NCBI RefSeq assembly: GCF_902459705.1
Contig: NZ_CABPRU010000014.1
Location: 62,001 to 126,000 of the forward strand
DNA length: 64,000 nucleotides
Source of the DNA: Pandoraea terrigena
GTDB lineage: Bacteria; Pseudomonadota; Gammaproteobacteria; Burkholderiales; Burkholderiaceae
Direction of reading: 5' to 3'
Positions 18,597 through 27,244 of the stretch are shown piece after piece. The notes under the pieces were generated by a model. That model saw nothing but the letters and a program-made list of their open reading frames with translations, did no database searches and was not told the origin of the DNA. The translations under genes were made by a program, and so were the position numbers. Within the stretch, counting starts at the first letter, position 1. Each line of letters opens with the position of its first letter.

Positions 18597-20213
18597 ATGG
18601 ATAACAATCAACCCCTCATGCGCAACATCGGGCCGTTCGCCCTGATGTTGACCGGCCTTGGCTCGATCATCGGCTCCGGCTGGTTGTTCGGCGCCTGGAA
18701 GGCCGCCAAGATCGCCGGTCCCGCCGCCCTTTTCGCCTGGCTCATCGGCGCCGTCGTCATCCTGGCCATTGCGCTCACTTACGCCGAACTCGGCGCCATG
18801 TTTCCCGAGTCGGGCGGCATGGTGCGTTACTCGCGCTATTCGCATGGCAGCCTCGTCGGTTTCATCGCCGCGTGGGCTAACTGGATCGCCATCGTGTCGG
18901 TCATTCCGATCGAAGCCGAAGCGTCGATCCAGTACATGAGTACCTGGCCGTACGACTGGGCGCATGCGCTGTTCGTCGACGGTACGCTCAGCACGAGCGG
19001 GCTCATGCTCTCCGCACTGCTGGTCATCGGCTACTTCATGCTCAACTACTGGGGTGTGAAACTGTTCGCGCGCGCCAACACGGCCATCACGCTGTTCAAG
19101 TTCGCCATCCCCGCGCTGACCATCGCGGGCCTGATGATCGCGGGCTTCCACCCGGGCAACTTCAACCTGGTGGAGCACGGCGGTTTCGCACCGAATGGCA
19201 TGTCGGCCGTGTTCACCGCGGTCGCCACGTCGGGCATCGTGTTCGCCTTCAACGGTTTCCAGAGCCCGGTGAACCTCGCAGGTGAAGCGCGCGACCCGGG
19301 CCGCAGCATCCCGTTCGCAGTGGTCGGCTCGATCCTGCTCGCGACCGTCATCTACCTTCTGCTGCAAGTGGCCTACATCGGCGCGCTCTCGCCCGACCAA
19401 CTGGCCGGCGGCTGGCACATGGTGAGCTTCAGCTCGCCGTTCGCGGAACTGGCGATCGCGCTCGGCCTGAACTGGCTGGCGATCGTGCTGTACTTCGACG
19501 CGTTCCTGAGCCCGAGCGGCACCGGCACCACCTACATGGCCACCACGAGCCGCATGATCTACGCGATGGAGCGCAACCGCACCTTGCCCGCGATCCTCGG
19601 CAACGTGCACCCGCTATATGGCGTGCCGCGCCCGGCGATGTGGTTCAACCTGGCGATCTCGTTCGTCTTCATGTTCTTCTTCCGCGGCTGGGATTCTCTG
19701 GCCGCCGTGATTTCGGTCGCGACCGTGATCTCGTACCTGACCGGCCCGATCAGCGTGATGGCGCTGCGTCGCTCGGCCCCGGAGCTGCACCGTCCGATGC
19801 GCCTGCGCGGCCTGTCCCTGATCGCGCCGTTCGCCTTTGTGTGCGCGTCGCTGATTCTCTACTGGGCCCGCTGGCCGCTCACCGGCCAGATCATCGTGCT
19901 GGTGGTCGTGGCGCTGCCCGTCTACTTCTACTACCAGGCGAAGGATCGCTGGCAAGGGTTCGGCCGCGACCTCAAGGCATCGTGGTGGCTGATCGGGTAC
20001 CTTCCGGCCATGGCCCTGTGTTCGTACATCGGCAGCAAGGAATTTGGCGGTCTTGGCCTGCTGCCGTATGGCTGGGATATGCTGCTCGTGGCCGCCATGT
20101 CGCTCGCGTTCTACCATTGGGGCGTGAAGGCTGGCTGGCGTACGCCATACCTGGCCGGTGAGCGCGACGAAGACGTCGCCAGCATGGAAGGCATGCCCGC
20201 GCTCTCGCATTAA
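18597..20213 (+). CDS. APC-family amino acid permease
   Basis: A 538-residue inner-membrane transporter with about 12-14 hydrophobic segments. The N-terminus GPFALMLTGLGSIIGSGWLFG is the APC superfamily TM1 with its glycine-rich unwound helix. AELGAMFPESGGMVRYSRY is the TM2-TM3 consensus, and FAFNGFQSPVNLAGEARDPGR marks TM6. The overall type resembles bacterial aspartate:proton symporters such as B. subtilis YveA, but substrate assignment is tentative. GGAG sits ten bases before the ATG. It appears monocistronic, with a long upstream space and a strong terminator directly after. Confidence 0.88.
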   Translation: MDNNQPLMRNIGPFALMLTGLGSIIGSGWLFGAWKAAKIAGPAALFAWLIGAVVILAIALTYAELGAMFPESGGMVRYSRYSHGSLVGFIAAWANWIAIVSVIPIEAEASIQYMSTWPYDWAHALFVDGTLSTSGLMLSALLVIGYFMLNYWGVKLFARANTAITLFKFAIPALTIAGLMIAGFHPGNFNLVEHGGFAPNGMSAVFTAVATSGIVFAFNGFQSPVNLAGEARDPGRSIPFAVVGSILLATVIYLLLQVAYIGALSPDQLAGGWHMVSFSSPFAELAIALGLNWLAIVLYFDAFLSPSGTGTTYMATTSRMIYAMERNRTLPAILGNVHPLYGVPRPAMWFNLAISFVFMFFFRGWDSLAAVISVATVISYLTGPISVMALRRSAPELHRPMRLRGLSLIAPFAFVCASLILYWARWPLTGQIIVLVVVALPVYFYYQAKDRWQGFGRDLKASWWLIGYLPAMALCSYIGSKEFGGLGLLPYGWDMLLVAAMSLAFYHWGVKAGWRTPYLAGERDEDVASMEGMPALSH

Positions 20214-20252
20214 CCGCGACGCACGACCGCCGCGCCAACGCGCAAGTCTGCC

Positions 20253-20279
20253 AAGCCCGCCAATCCGGCGGGCTTTTTT
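20253..20279 (+). terminator. Intrinsic terminator after permease
   Basis: AAGCCCGCC (20253-20261) pairs with GGCGGGCTT (20267-20275) around AATCC and runs into six T (20274-20279). It is a textbook terminator on the plus strand. Confidence 0.92.
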
Positions 20280-20304
20280 ATTACGTCATGCCCGACAGGC
20301 CCAC

Positions 20305-22122
20305 TCACCGATGGGCGCGCCGCCGCTCGATGAACAGGCTATTGCCCAACGCGCGCTTGGCCATCTTCTTCGCATCGGCAGCCGCGGCCGAGACTTCCAC
20401 ATGCGATGGGAAGCTCTCGGGTGTGACCGCCACCACGCCGATCGACAGGCTCGTGATCGGGTGGAAGATGACCATGCCACGGCGATCTTCCGCCTCGAAC
20501 CCGCCCGCCGCGATCTGATCCGGATGGAAGTATTCGGTCACCGCCTCGCCGAAGCGAGTGAGCGCTTCGCGGCAACGCGCCTCCCAGTCGGGGCTGCGGA
20601 ACAGCACCAGGAAGTCGTCGCCACCGATGTGTCCAAGGAAGTCACGCTCGGGATTGCGCACCGCCATCAGCACACGCGCGACCAACTGGATCAGGTCGTC
20701 GCCGCGCCGATAGCCGAACACGTCGTTGAACGGCTTGAAGTTATCGAGATCGACATAACAGGCGTGGAACGACTGCCGCTCGCCGATCATGCGATCCATG
20801 TAGTCGTCGATGGGCACGTTGCCCGGCAGCAGCGTGAGCGGGTTGGCGTACCGCGCCGCGTCGAGTTGCATGTCGGTGATGTAACGCATGAGGGCATGCC
20901 CCTGCGCCACGCCCAGATAGCGCCCCTGGTCGGTGACGATCAAACCGCCCGCAATTTGCCGGCTGGCGCCTTCGGCAATCATGCGGCTCAGATCCTCCAT
21001 GCGCGCGCGCTTGTCGAACGTGAGCGGGCGTGGCTCCATCACGGCCGAGCACGGCTTGCGTCCGTAGAGTTCGCGCGTGAAGGGCCTGGCGAACCGGCCG
21101 ATCAGCGATGCCCGGCCGATCAAGCCCACCGCACGCTCATGCTCGACCACCGGCAGCACATCGAGCGACGCATCGTTCTCGAAACGCGCCACGACATCTT
21201 CGCTGCGGGTCTCCGGCGAGACGGGCAGCACGTACGACGCGATCCGCTCCAGCGTCACATTGCCTGCGCCCAGTTGACTCGGTTGCCGATGCACATACGC
21301 GCGGCGCTCGTTGACGACCGCCTGCACTTGCGCGGTGATCGCCCGTTGCGGCTTCGCTTCCGGGCGCGCGATGAAATACCCCTGCCCCAGAAAGATGCCG
21401 AGATCGCGCACCACCTGCAGCGCCTCGGCCTGTTCGATGCCTTCGGCGATGACGCGCGTGCCGCTCGTCTCCGCGATCTGGTGCATCGAGCGCACGAACT
21501 GGAGTTTGACGGTGTCAGTGTCGATGCCGTCGACGAAGTGCCGGTCGATCTTGACGTAATCGGGCCGCAGCTCGGACCACAGACGTAGGCTGGCGTAGCC
21601 TTCGCCCATGTCGTCGAGCGCGACTTCGAACCCCAGCTCGCGATACGCCGTGAGCGAGGCGCGCGTGCTCGCCAGATCCAGCGTGGGGGCATGCTCCGTG
21701 AGTTCGAGCACCACGCGCTCGGGCGCGAGGCGCAACGACTGGAGCATTGCAAACGTTTCGTCGAGCCCGAGCGATTCGCTCACCCCGCCGCCGGGGTGGG
21801 CTCGGGTGATTGGGCCGATGTTGAGGAAAAGGCGTTCCGGCAGATCCTGTTCGACGAAGCCGCGCAGCACCGTGCGACGGCACGCCAGTTCGAGCGGCGC
21901 GAGCACGCCATGACGGCGGGCGGCGGCGAACAATGCGAGCGGCGAATGAATCGGTGTGCCGGCGGGCCCGCGCACCAGCCCCTCGTAACCGGCGACGCCT
22001 GACGTACGAAAGTCGAGAATCGGCTGAAACACGCAGGTCAGACCAATGCCTTCGCACAGCTCGGCAAGCAGCGCCGCCTCGTCGGGTTCCGCGCATGGGG
22101 CTGACACCACGGCGGGTGACAT
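20305..22122 (-). CDS. EAL-CBS-GGDEF cyclic-di-GMP signalling protein
   Basis: A 605-residue protein with reversed domain order. The EAL domain (about 20-255) has EGLVR (Glu47), FLNIGP, LELTEH, ALDDMGEGYASL, YVKIDRHF and VIAEGIEQ, so phosphodiesterase residues look intact. Two CBS modules follow (about 285-410). The GGDEF domain (about 440-600) has LDNFKPFNDVFGYRRGDDL and GGDDF (500-504) in place of GGDEF. The inhibitory RxxD site is degenerate (PERD). It has no membrane segment, so the CBS pair may sense an adenine nucleotide. Which activity dominates is unknown. ATG 22122 is chosen; a TTG at 22197 has a better ribosome site (GGAG, six bases) but adds 25 residues with rare codons. Confidence 0.88.
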   Translation of the reverse strand: MSPAVVSAPCAEPDEAALLAELCEGIGLTCVFQPILDFRTSGVAGYEGLVRGPAGTPIHSPLALFAAARRHGVLAPLELACRRTVLRGFVEQDLPERLFLNIGPITRAHPGGGVSESLGLDETFAMLQSLRLAPERVVLELTEHAPTLDLASTRASLTAYRELGFEVALDDMGEGYASLRLWSELRPDYVKIDRHFVDGIDTDTVKLQFVRSMHQIAETSGTRVIAEGIEQAEALQVVRDLGIFLGQGYFIARPEAKPQRAITAQVQAVVNERRAYVHRQPSQLGAGNVTLERIASYVLPVSPETRSEDVVARFENDASLDVLPVVEHERAVGLIGRASLIGRFARPFTRELYGRKPCSAVMEPRPLTFDKRARMEDLSRMIAEGASRQIAGGLIVTDQGRYLGVAQGHALMRYITDMQLDAARYANPLTLLPGNVPIDDYMDRMIGERQSFHACYVDLDNFKPFNDVFGYRRGDDLIQLVARVLMAVRNPERDFLGHIGGDDFLVLFRSPDWEARCREALTRFGEAVTEYFHPDQIAAGGFEAEDRRGMVIFHPITSLSIGVVAVTPESFPSHVEVSAAAADAKKMAKRALGNSLFIERRRAHR

Positions 22123-22608
22123 TATCGCAACGTCCGATGTTGCCGGCACGGCGAACCGCTCCGGCGGGCGTATCGCAACAGGCGGGAGAAGGGTCAACGG
22201 AAACTCCGTAAGTCGGGGCGGTGCGCGGCCATCATGCACGCCGCATTGCGTTGTGCGGGCATGTGCCGGACGTGTTGATGCGCACCGAAGGCAAGCGACG
22301 CGCCGATGACGTGTTTCACCCGATCCCCGTGCTTCGCGTCCGGCAGTGGCTCTGTGGCTCATATCCGCGTCTGGTGAAGTTGCCCGCAGGCATCCTCTTG
22401 TACTTGCCGCTCAGGCTATCGCTGCGATTTGACAGAACCGTGACAGTGTCGGAATTGCCACACACGCCGGCAGGACGAAAAGCCGGGACGAAAAAAAACG
22501 GCAACGCCGCATAGCGTTGCCGTGGCTTCGGGATGGCGCCGCTGACTGGCGCGCCCTCCCGGACCGACCGGGCGGTAGTGAACGGGTTACCAAACGGTAA
22601 CGATCGGC
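22123..22608. other. 486-bp space between metQ and the EAL-CBS-GGDEF gene
   Basis: It contains the metNIQ terminator (22491-22523) at one end. The remainder, which should hold the promoter of the EAL-CBS-GGDEF gene, shows no convincing -35/-10 pair, repeat or small gene. Frames here lack ribosome sites and family signatures. Confidence 0.5.
22491..22523 (-). terminator. Intrinsic terminator of metNIQ
   Basis: ACGGCAACGC (22498-22507) pairs perfectly with GCGTTGCCGT (22514-22523). On the minus strand the stem is followed by eight T (22498-22491). It lies 86 bases past the metQ stop. Confidence 0.93.
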
Positions 22609-23421
22609 TTACCAGGCGGTAACGACCGAGCCGCCGAACTTCTTCTCGATAAAGGCCTTCACTTCCGGCGAATGGTAAGCCTTGATCAGCTTGGCCACCC
22701 AGGGCTTGTTCTTGTCGGCCGTGCGAACGACCAGCACGTTGGCGTACGGGCCGCTGGCGTCTTCGATGGCGATCGAGTCACGCTTCGGGTTCAGACCGGC
22801 TTCCATCGCGAAGTTGGTGTTGATCACGGCCACGGCGACATCGTCGAGCGAGCGCGGCAGTTGCGCGGCGTCCAGCTCCACGAACTTGAGCTTCTTCGGG
22901 TTGCCGATCACGTCGATCGGCGTCGCCTTCAGACCCGCATCGGCACGCAGCTTGATCAGCCCCTGCTTTTGCAGCAACAGCAGCGCACGCCCGCCGTTGG
23001 TCGGGTCGTTCGGCAGCGACACCTTGTCGCCCGACTTCAGATCGGCCAGCGACTTGATCTTCTTCGAATAGATGCCCATCGGGAAAATCACGGTCTTGGC
23101 GACGGACTCGAGCTTGTAGCCACGATCCTTCACCTGGGCGTCGAGGTACGGCTGGTGCTGGTAGCTGTTCGCATCCAGGTCGCCCGACGACAGCGCGGCG
23201 TTCGGCTGCACGTAGTCACTGAACTCGATGACCTTGATGTTCAGGCCGTCCTTGGCCGCAACCTTCTTCACTTCGTCGAAGATCTGCGCGTGCGGCCCCC
23301 CCGTGACACCGACCTTCAGGTTGACGACATCGGCGGCAGCCGCGGGCGCGGCGAACTGCGTGGCGAAAACGGTCGCGGCGCCGACCCCGGCCAACAGCTT
23401 GAAAAGCGTACGACGTTGCAT
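22609..23421 (-). CDS. metQ: Methionine ABC transporter substrate-binding protein MetQ
   Basis: A 270-residue NlpA/MetQ-family binding protein for methionine. Family segments include GVTGGPHAQIFDEVKKVAAKDG, NAALSSGDLDANSYQHQPYL and NDPTNGGRALLLLQKQGLI. The export signal is notable. It begins MQRRTLFKLLAGVG, a twin-arginine (RRTLFK) motif, then a hydrophobic stretch and AAPAAAAD. There is no lipobox cysteine, unlike the lipoprotein MetQ of enterobacteria. It may therefore be a soluble periplasmic protein exported by Tat, or by Sec. It is the last gene of a metN-metI-metQ operon, and GAGG precedes the ATG by six bases. Confidence 0.94.
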   Translation of the reverse strand: MQRRTLFKLLAGVGAATVFATQFAAPAAAADVVNLKVGVTGGPHAQIFDEVKKVAAKDGLNIKVIEFSDYVQPNAALSSGDLDANSYQHQPYLDAQVKDRGYKLESVAKTVIFPMGIYSKKIKSLADLKSGDKVSLPNDPTNGGRALLLLQKQGLIKLRADAGLKATPIDVIGNPKKLKFVELDAAQLPRSLDDVAVAVINTNFAMEAGLNPKRDSIAIEDASGPYANVLVVRTADKNKPWVAKLIKAYHSPEVKAFIEKKFGGSVVTAW

Positions 23422-23479
23422 ATAAAACCTCGCGTGTGAGTAATGTGCCGGTTCACCGGCAACGTTGTTGTGTGAGACG

Positions 23480-24133
23480 TTACTTATGGCTCAGGCGACG
23501 CACCAGCCAGTCGCCGAACGTCTGCACCAATTGCACGAAGACGATCAGGATCAGCACAACGGTAATCATCACCTCGGGAAGGAAGCGCTGATAGCCGTAG
23601 CGGATGCCCAGGTCGCCCAGCCCGCCCCCGCCGATGGCACCGGCCATCGCCGAATAACCGACCAGACTGACGAACGTGATCGTCAGGCCAGCCACGATGC
23701 CGGGCAGCGCCTCGGGCAGCAACACCTTGGTAACGATCTGGCCGGTCGTCGCTCCCATCGACTGCGCCGCTTCGATCAGGCCACGGTCGACCTCGCGCAA
23801 TGCCGTCTCCACCAGGCGCGCCACGAACGGCGCCGCCGCGATGGTGAGCGGCACCACGGCCGCCATCGTGCCGATGGACGAACCGACGATCAGGCGGGTG
23901 AACGGGATCACCGCGACGAGCAGGATGATGAACGGCGTCGAGCGCACCGCGTTGACGATGATGCCGACAACACGATTGGTTGGAAGGTTCTGCAACACTC
24001 CGTTGCGGTCGGTCAGATAGAGCAGCACGCCGAGCGGCACGCCGACCACGGCGCCGATCAGGCCGGAAATTCCGACCATGATGAGCGTCTCCCAGAAAGA
24101 GGAGACGAAGAGATCGAACATTTCACTCCACAT
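23480..24133 (-). CDS. metI: Methionine ABC transporter permease MetI
   Basis: A 217-residue inner-membrane permease with five or so hydrophobic segments. The ATPase-contacting EAA-type loop reads [41 protein letters not shown] near the C-terminus is typical of MetI. Its start lies inside the end of metN (11-bp overlap), which indicates coupled translation and matched stoichiometry of permease and ATPase. metQ follows after 58 bases. Confidence 0.95.
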   Translation of the reverse strand: MWSEMFDLFVSSFWETLIMVGISGLIGAVVGVPLGVLLYLTDRNGVLQNLPTNRVVGIIVNAVRSTPFIILLVAVIPFTRLIVGSSIGTMAAVVPLTIAAAPFVARLVETALREVDRGLIEAAQSMGATTGQIVTKVLLPEALPGIVAGLTITFVSLVGYSAMAGAIGGGGLGDLGIRYGYQRFLPEVMITVVLILIVFVQLVQTFGDWLVRRLSHK

Positions 24134-25157
24134 GGCTCAGCTCCTCAACGACAACGCCTTGACTGGCGAGGAACGCCATGGCGTCTGCCACGCGGGCCGG
24201 GGTGCCGCCCGCCAGCACGGCGAGCGATCCGAAAGCCTGCCCCTGGATCTCGTCGATCTGGCCGTGCAGGATATTGAAATCGAGTTCGTAGCGGCGAATC
24301 GCCTCGGAGAGCAGCGGCTGATCCACGCCCGCGCCGGAGAACGCCAGGCGATACAGGTGATCGTGGCCGTTGCCGATGCGCGACGCGACACGCTCGCGTA
24401 CGCCCTCCGGCAATTCTTGCGAGATCACGTCGCCAATGAGCGCACGCGTGACTTCGTGGCGCGGGCGCAGGAACACGTCGATAACGCGGCCCTGCTCGAC
24501 CACACGGCCGGCGTCGAGCACCGCGACGCGGTCGCACACCTGCTTGATGACTTCCATCTGGTGCGTGATCAGCACGATGGTCAGGCCCAGTTCGCGATTG
24601 ATGCGCTTGAGCAGTTCGAGAATCGAGCGCGTCGTCTCGGGATCGAGGGCCGACGTCGCTTCGTCCGAGAGCAGCACCTGCGGCTCGCTCGCCAGCGCCC
24701 GGGCAATGCCCACACGCTGCTTCTGGCCACCGGAAATCTGCGACGGATAACGATCCTTTTGTGCCGTCAAGCCAACGAGTTCGAGCAGCGGAAGTACCTT
24801 CGCCCGAATCTCCGCCGCCGACAGGCCCGCCAGTTCCAGCGGCAGCGCCACGTTCGCGTAGACCGTGCGGGAGCTGAGCAGGTTGAAGTGCTGGAAGATC
24901 ATGCCGATGCGGCGGCGCGCCTGGCGCAGCGCGTCGGACGACAGCGACGTCAGGTCCTGGCCTTCGACGCGCACCGTGCCGTCGCTTGGACGATTGAGCA
25001 GGTTGATGACACGCACGAGCGTGCTCTTGCCGGCGCCGCTTCGGCCAATGATGCCGAAGACTTCGCCGCGCTCGATCGACAGGCTGATGTTGGAAAGCGC
25101 GTCGATCGGCCCCTTGGGCCCAGCAAAGCGCTGGGTAATGTTCTGGAGTTCGATCAT
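24123..25157 (-). CDS. metN: Methionine ABC transporter ATPase MetN
   Basis: A 344-residue ABC ATPase. It has Walker [10 protein letters not shown], signature [15 protein letters not shown], Walker [15 protein letters not shown] and a C-terminal NIL/ACT-type domain (about 265-344) that binds methionine and trans-inhibits uptake in characterised MetNI. It is the first gene of metNIQ. The start was set at ATG 25157 ([11 protein letters not shown]); frames upstream of it are not conserved. A plausible promoter lies about 80 bases upstream. No S-box or other SAM riboswitch was seen in the short leader. Confidence 0.95.
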   Translation of the reverse strand: MIELQNITQRFAGPKGPIDALSNISLSIERGEVFGIIGRSGAGKSTLVRVINLLNRPSDGTVRVEGQDLTSLSSDALRQARRRIGMIFQHFNLLSSRTVYANVALPLELAGLSAAEIRAKVLPLLELVGLTAQKDRYPSQISGGQKQRVGIARALASEPQVLLSDEATSALDPETTRSILELLKRINRELGLTIVLITHQMEVIKQVCDRVAVLDAGRVVEQGRVIDVFLRPRHEVTRALIGDVISQELPEGVRERVASRIGNGHDHLYRLAFSGAGVDQPLLSEAIRRYELDFNILHGQIDEIQGQAFGSLAVLAGGTPARVADAMAFLASQGVVVEELSHVE

Positions 25158-25234
25158 GCAAAAAAATAGCAGCCCCACTGCCAAAACTGCTCGCAGTGCC
25201 GCCGCCTGGACTCGATATTCAGTGCAAAGACAAC

Positions 25235-25263
25235 ATTCTAGCCCATGCACCTAAATAGTTGAA
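25235..25263 (-). promoter_or_regulatory. Putative promoter of metNIQ
   Basis: On the minus strand TTCAAC (25263-25258) and TAGAAT (25240-25235) are separated by 17 bases in an AT-rich stretch. The predicted leader to the metN ATG is about 70 nucleotides. Confidence 0.55.
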
Positions 25264-25315
25264 AATAATAAAACTCGATCTCCTTATATTGGAATTCAAC
25301 TGAACCCGGACACGG

Positions 25316-25738
25316 TCAGGCTTGCCTGCGCGACGCAAAGTCGTCGAGCACTTCGATCACGCGGTCGAATTCGAGCGATTTGTCGAAGAAGTACTGCACG
25401 CCCAGTTGCTGGCAACGTTTGCGATATGTGGCCAATGCGTAGTTCGTCAGCACGATGGCCATGAGTTGCGGCAGCAGCCCCGCGTCGTGCAGGTAGGAGA
25501 GCACATCCATGCCCGAGCCGCGCCGCAGTTGAAGATCGACGATCACCGCGTCGAACGACGCTTCCTGGAGCGTACGAACCGCGTCGTCGGCCGTCTCCGC
25601 CACGCCTGCCACCTGGAGCATCCCGGTCGAACCGAGCGCTTCGGACAGGCTTTCGCGAATGACCGCCGAGTCTTCGATCAAGAGCACCTTGAGGGGCAAA
25701 CGGGACCCCGTAAGCGTTGCCGCGTTCCCGGTTGACAT
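25316..25738 (-). CDS. Stand-alone response regulator receiver protein
   Basis: A 140-residue receiver domain without an output domain. The acidic pair is at Glu22-Asp23 (LLIEDS), the phospho-acceptor is Asp68 (VIVDLQL), and the conserved Lys lies in FFDKSLEF. About 13 extra residues precede the domain. Its gene follows the NarL-type regulator by 13 bases, so the two are likely co-transcribed. A membrane histidine kinase is encoded divergently 0.85 kb away. Without an output domain it may act as a phosphate sink or protein-interaction switch, in the manner of CheY or SpoIIAA-type partners; that is inference. Confidence 0.88.
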   Translation of the reverse strand: MSTGNAATLTGSRLPLKVLLIEDSAVIRESLSEALGSTGMLQVAGVAETADDAVRTLQEASFDAVIVDLQLRRGSGMDVLSYLHDAGLLPQLMAIVLTNYALATYRKRCQQLGVQYFFDKSLEFDRVIEVLDDFASRRQA

Positions 25739-25751
25739 GACAGCCTCTCTC

Positions 25752-26396
25752 TCAACTGATCAAGCCGTTCTTGAGCGCATAGAGCGTCAGGTCGGCGTTG
25801 GTTTTCAAATGCATCTTTTCCAGCACGCGCGCGCGGTACGTGCTGACGGTCTTCACCGACAGATGCAACTCCTCGGCAATCTCGGTGGGGGTGCGTCCCT
25901 GCGCGAGCTTGCAGAACACCTGGAACTCACGCTCCGAGAGCTGTTCGTGGATCGGCTCGTCGCCGGGCTGGTCCAGCTTTTGCGCCAACAGATCGGCCGT
26001 GCCCTCGCTGACGTAGCGGTGGCCGCGCGCCACCGTGCGAATGGCCCGGATGATTTCGTCCGGTGCCGCATCCTTCATCAGGTAGCCGTTCGCGCCCGCG
26101 CGCAGCAGGTTGACCGCGTACTGCGCTTCAGGGTACGTCGACAGGAACAGCACACGCTGCGCCGGGCGCAATTGCTTGATCACGCGCAACGTGTCGATGC
26201 CGTTCTTGTCGGGCATGGCGATATCCAGCAGCACGACGTCGAACGCCGTTTCGCGCACGGCACGAATCACTTCGTCACCGCTCGCCGCTTCACCCAGCAC
26301 TTCCATGTCCGATTCATCGGCGATGAACTGCTTGAAGCCGGTACGCACAATCGCGTGGTCGTCGGCGATCAGAATCTTTATTGTTGTCGGTGACAT
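25752..26396 (-). CDS. NarL/FixJ-family response regulator
   Basis: A 214-residue two-component regulator. The receiver domain (about 7-122) has Asp12-Asp13 and phospho-acceptor Asp58 (FDVVLLDIAMPD). The C-terminal LuxR-type helix-turn-helix (about 148-210) reads LSEREFQVFCKLAQGRTPTEIA and continues into LSVKTVSTYRARVLEKM. The ATG at 26396 is preferred to a TTG one codon earlier. The CHASE3 histidine kinase encoded divergently at 27245 has the HisKA_3 domain that pairs with this regulator class, so it is the likely partner. Confidence 0.93.
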   Translation of the reverse strand: MSPTTIKILIADDHAIVRTGFKQFIADESDMEVLGEAASGDEVIRAVRETAFDVVLLDIAMPDKNGIDTLRVIKQLRPAQRVLFLSTYPEAQYAVNLLRAGANGYLMKDAAPDEIIRAIRTVARGHRYVSEGTADLLAQKLDQPGDEPIHEQLSEREFQVFCKLAQGRTPTEIAEELHLSVKTVSTYRARVLEKMHLKTNADLTLYALKNGLIS

Positions 26397-26539
26397 CAAC
26401 GCTCCAGAGGTGCTCGGTCGCCCAAATGATGAATCATCCCGCGATAACGCTCAATCGCGATGCGCATGATCCTGCGCCTGCACAGTCAATGCACGCGGGC
26501 TGCCCGCCGCGCGTCCCGCGCCGCCCGGGACGCGCGCGT

Positions 26540-26701
26540 CTATCGTCGGAACACCCCGAAGAGCAATGTGAACAGAAAAATCACGAGGAAGATGAAGAAC
26601 AGGATCTTCGCGATCTCTGCCGCACCGGCAGCGATTCCGGTAAAGCCGAACACTGCTGCGATCAACGCGATCACGAAAAAGACGACAGCATAGTGAAGCA
26701 T
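26540..26701 (-). CDS. Small DUF1328 membrane protein
   Basis: A 53-residue protein that is nearly all hydrophobic: two membrane helices joined by the conserved turn [17 protein letters not shown]. It belongs to the DUF1328/YtjA family, whose function is not established; members are often induced by envelope or osmotic stress. A GGAGG site lies directly upstream of the ATG at a good distance. It is a paralogue of the protein encoded just upstream at 26799-26975, sharing [11 protein letters not shown] and AKILF. Confidence 0.85.
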   Translation of the reverse strand: MLHYAVVFFVIALIAAVFGFTGIAAGAAEIAKILFFIFLVIFLFTLLFGVFRR

Positions 26702-26798
26702 CGCAACCTCCTGGAATGGGAGCGGTCCGTGCGCGTCATGACGACGCGTCACGACGTCGCTGCCGCGTATGGCCGAGCCCCGCGCGGCAGCGCACCGT

Positions 26799-26975
26799 CT
26801 AGTCGACGATCTTCTTGGCGATAGTCAGTCCAAGCAGCAAGAAGATCACGAACAGCACCAGGAACAGCACGAACAGAATCTTCGCGATTCCGGCAGCTCC
26901 CGCCGCGATCCCCGTAAAGCCCAACAGTCCCGCCACGATCGAGATCAGTGCGAACATCAAAGCCCACTTCAACAT
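26799..26975 (-). CDS. Small DUF1328 membrane protein (paralogue)
   Basis: A 58-residue DUF1328/YtjA-family protein with two hydrophobic helices around [17 protein letters not shown] and a short charged end, AKKIVD. GAGGAG precedes the chosen ATG (MLKWALMF); an upstream in-frame start would add a polar segment without family support. The tandem copy next to it and the flanking two-component genes suggest a shared stress regulon, which is inference only. Confidence 0.85.
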   Translation of the reverse strand: MLKWALMFALISIVAGLLGFTGIAAGAAGIAKILFVLFLVLFVIFLLLGLTIAKKIVD

Positions 26976-27244
26976 AGCGCTCTCCTCGGTCAATCCATCG
27001 TTTCCCGGAGACGACTTCAGCATCCGGTGGCGCGCCGCCCGTTTGCAAAGCGCGACACAAACCCTCGGGCGATGAGTGAATGGTAGGAAAAACGCACGAA
27101 CCGGACTGCCCGGACGCCGCTGGTTTTTGCGTAGGAATTGGCTGACAATTCGCGAAATGACGCGCTTTTCGACTTATGATCGAAGCGCATCTGATCATCG
27201 GCATTGGTTGCACGCCACCCGTCAAAACCACGCCACAGGCCCCC

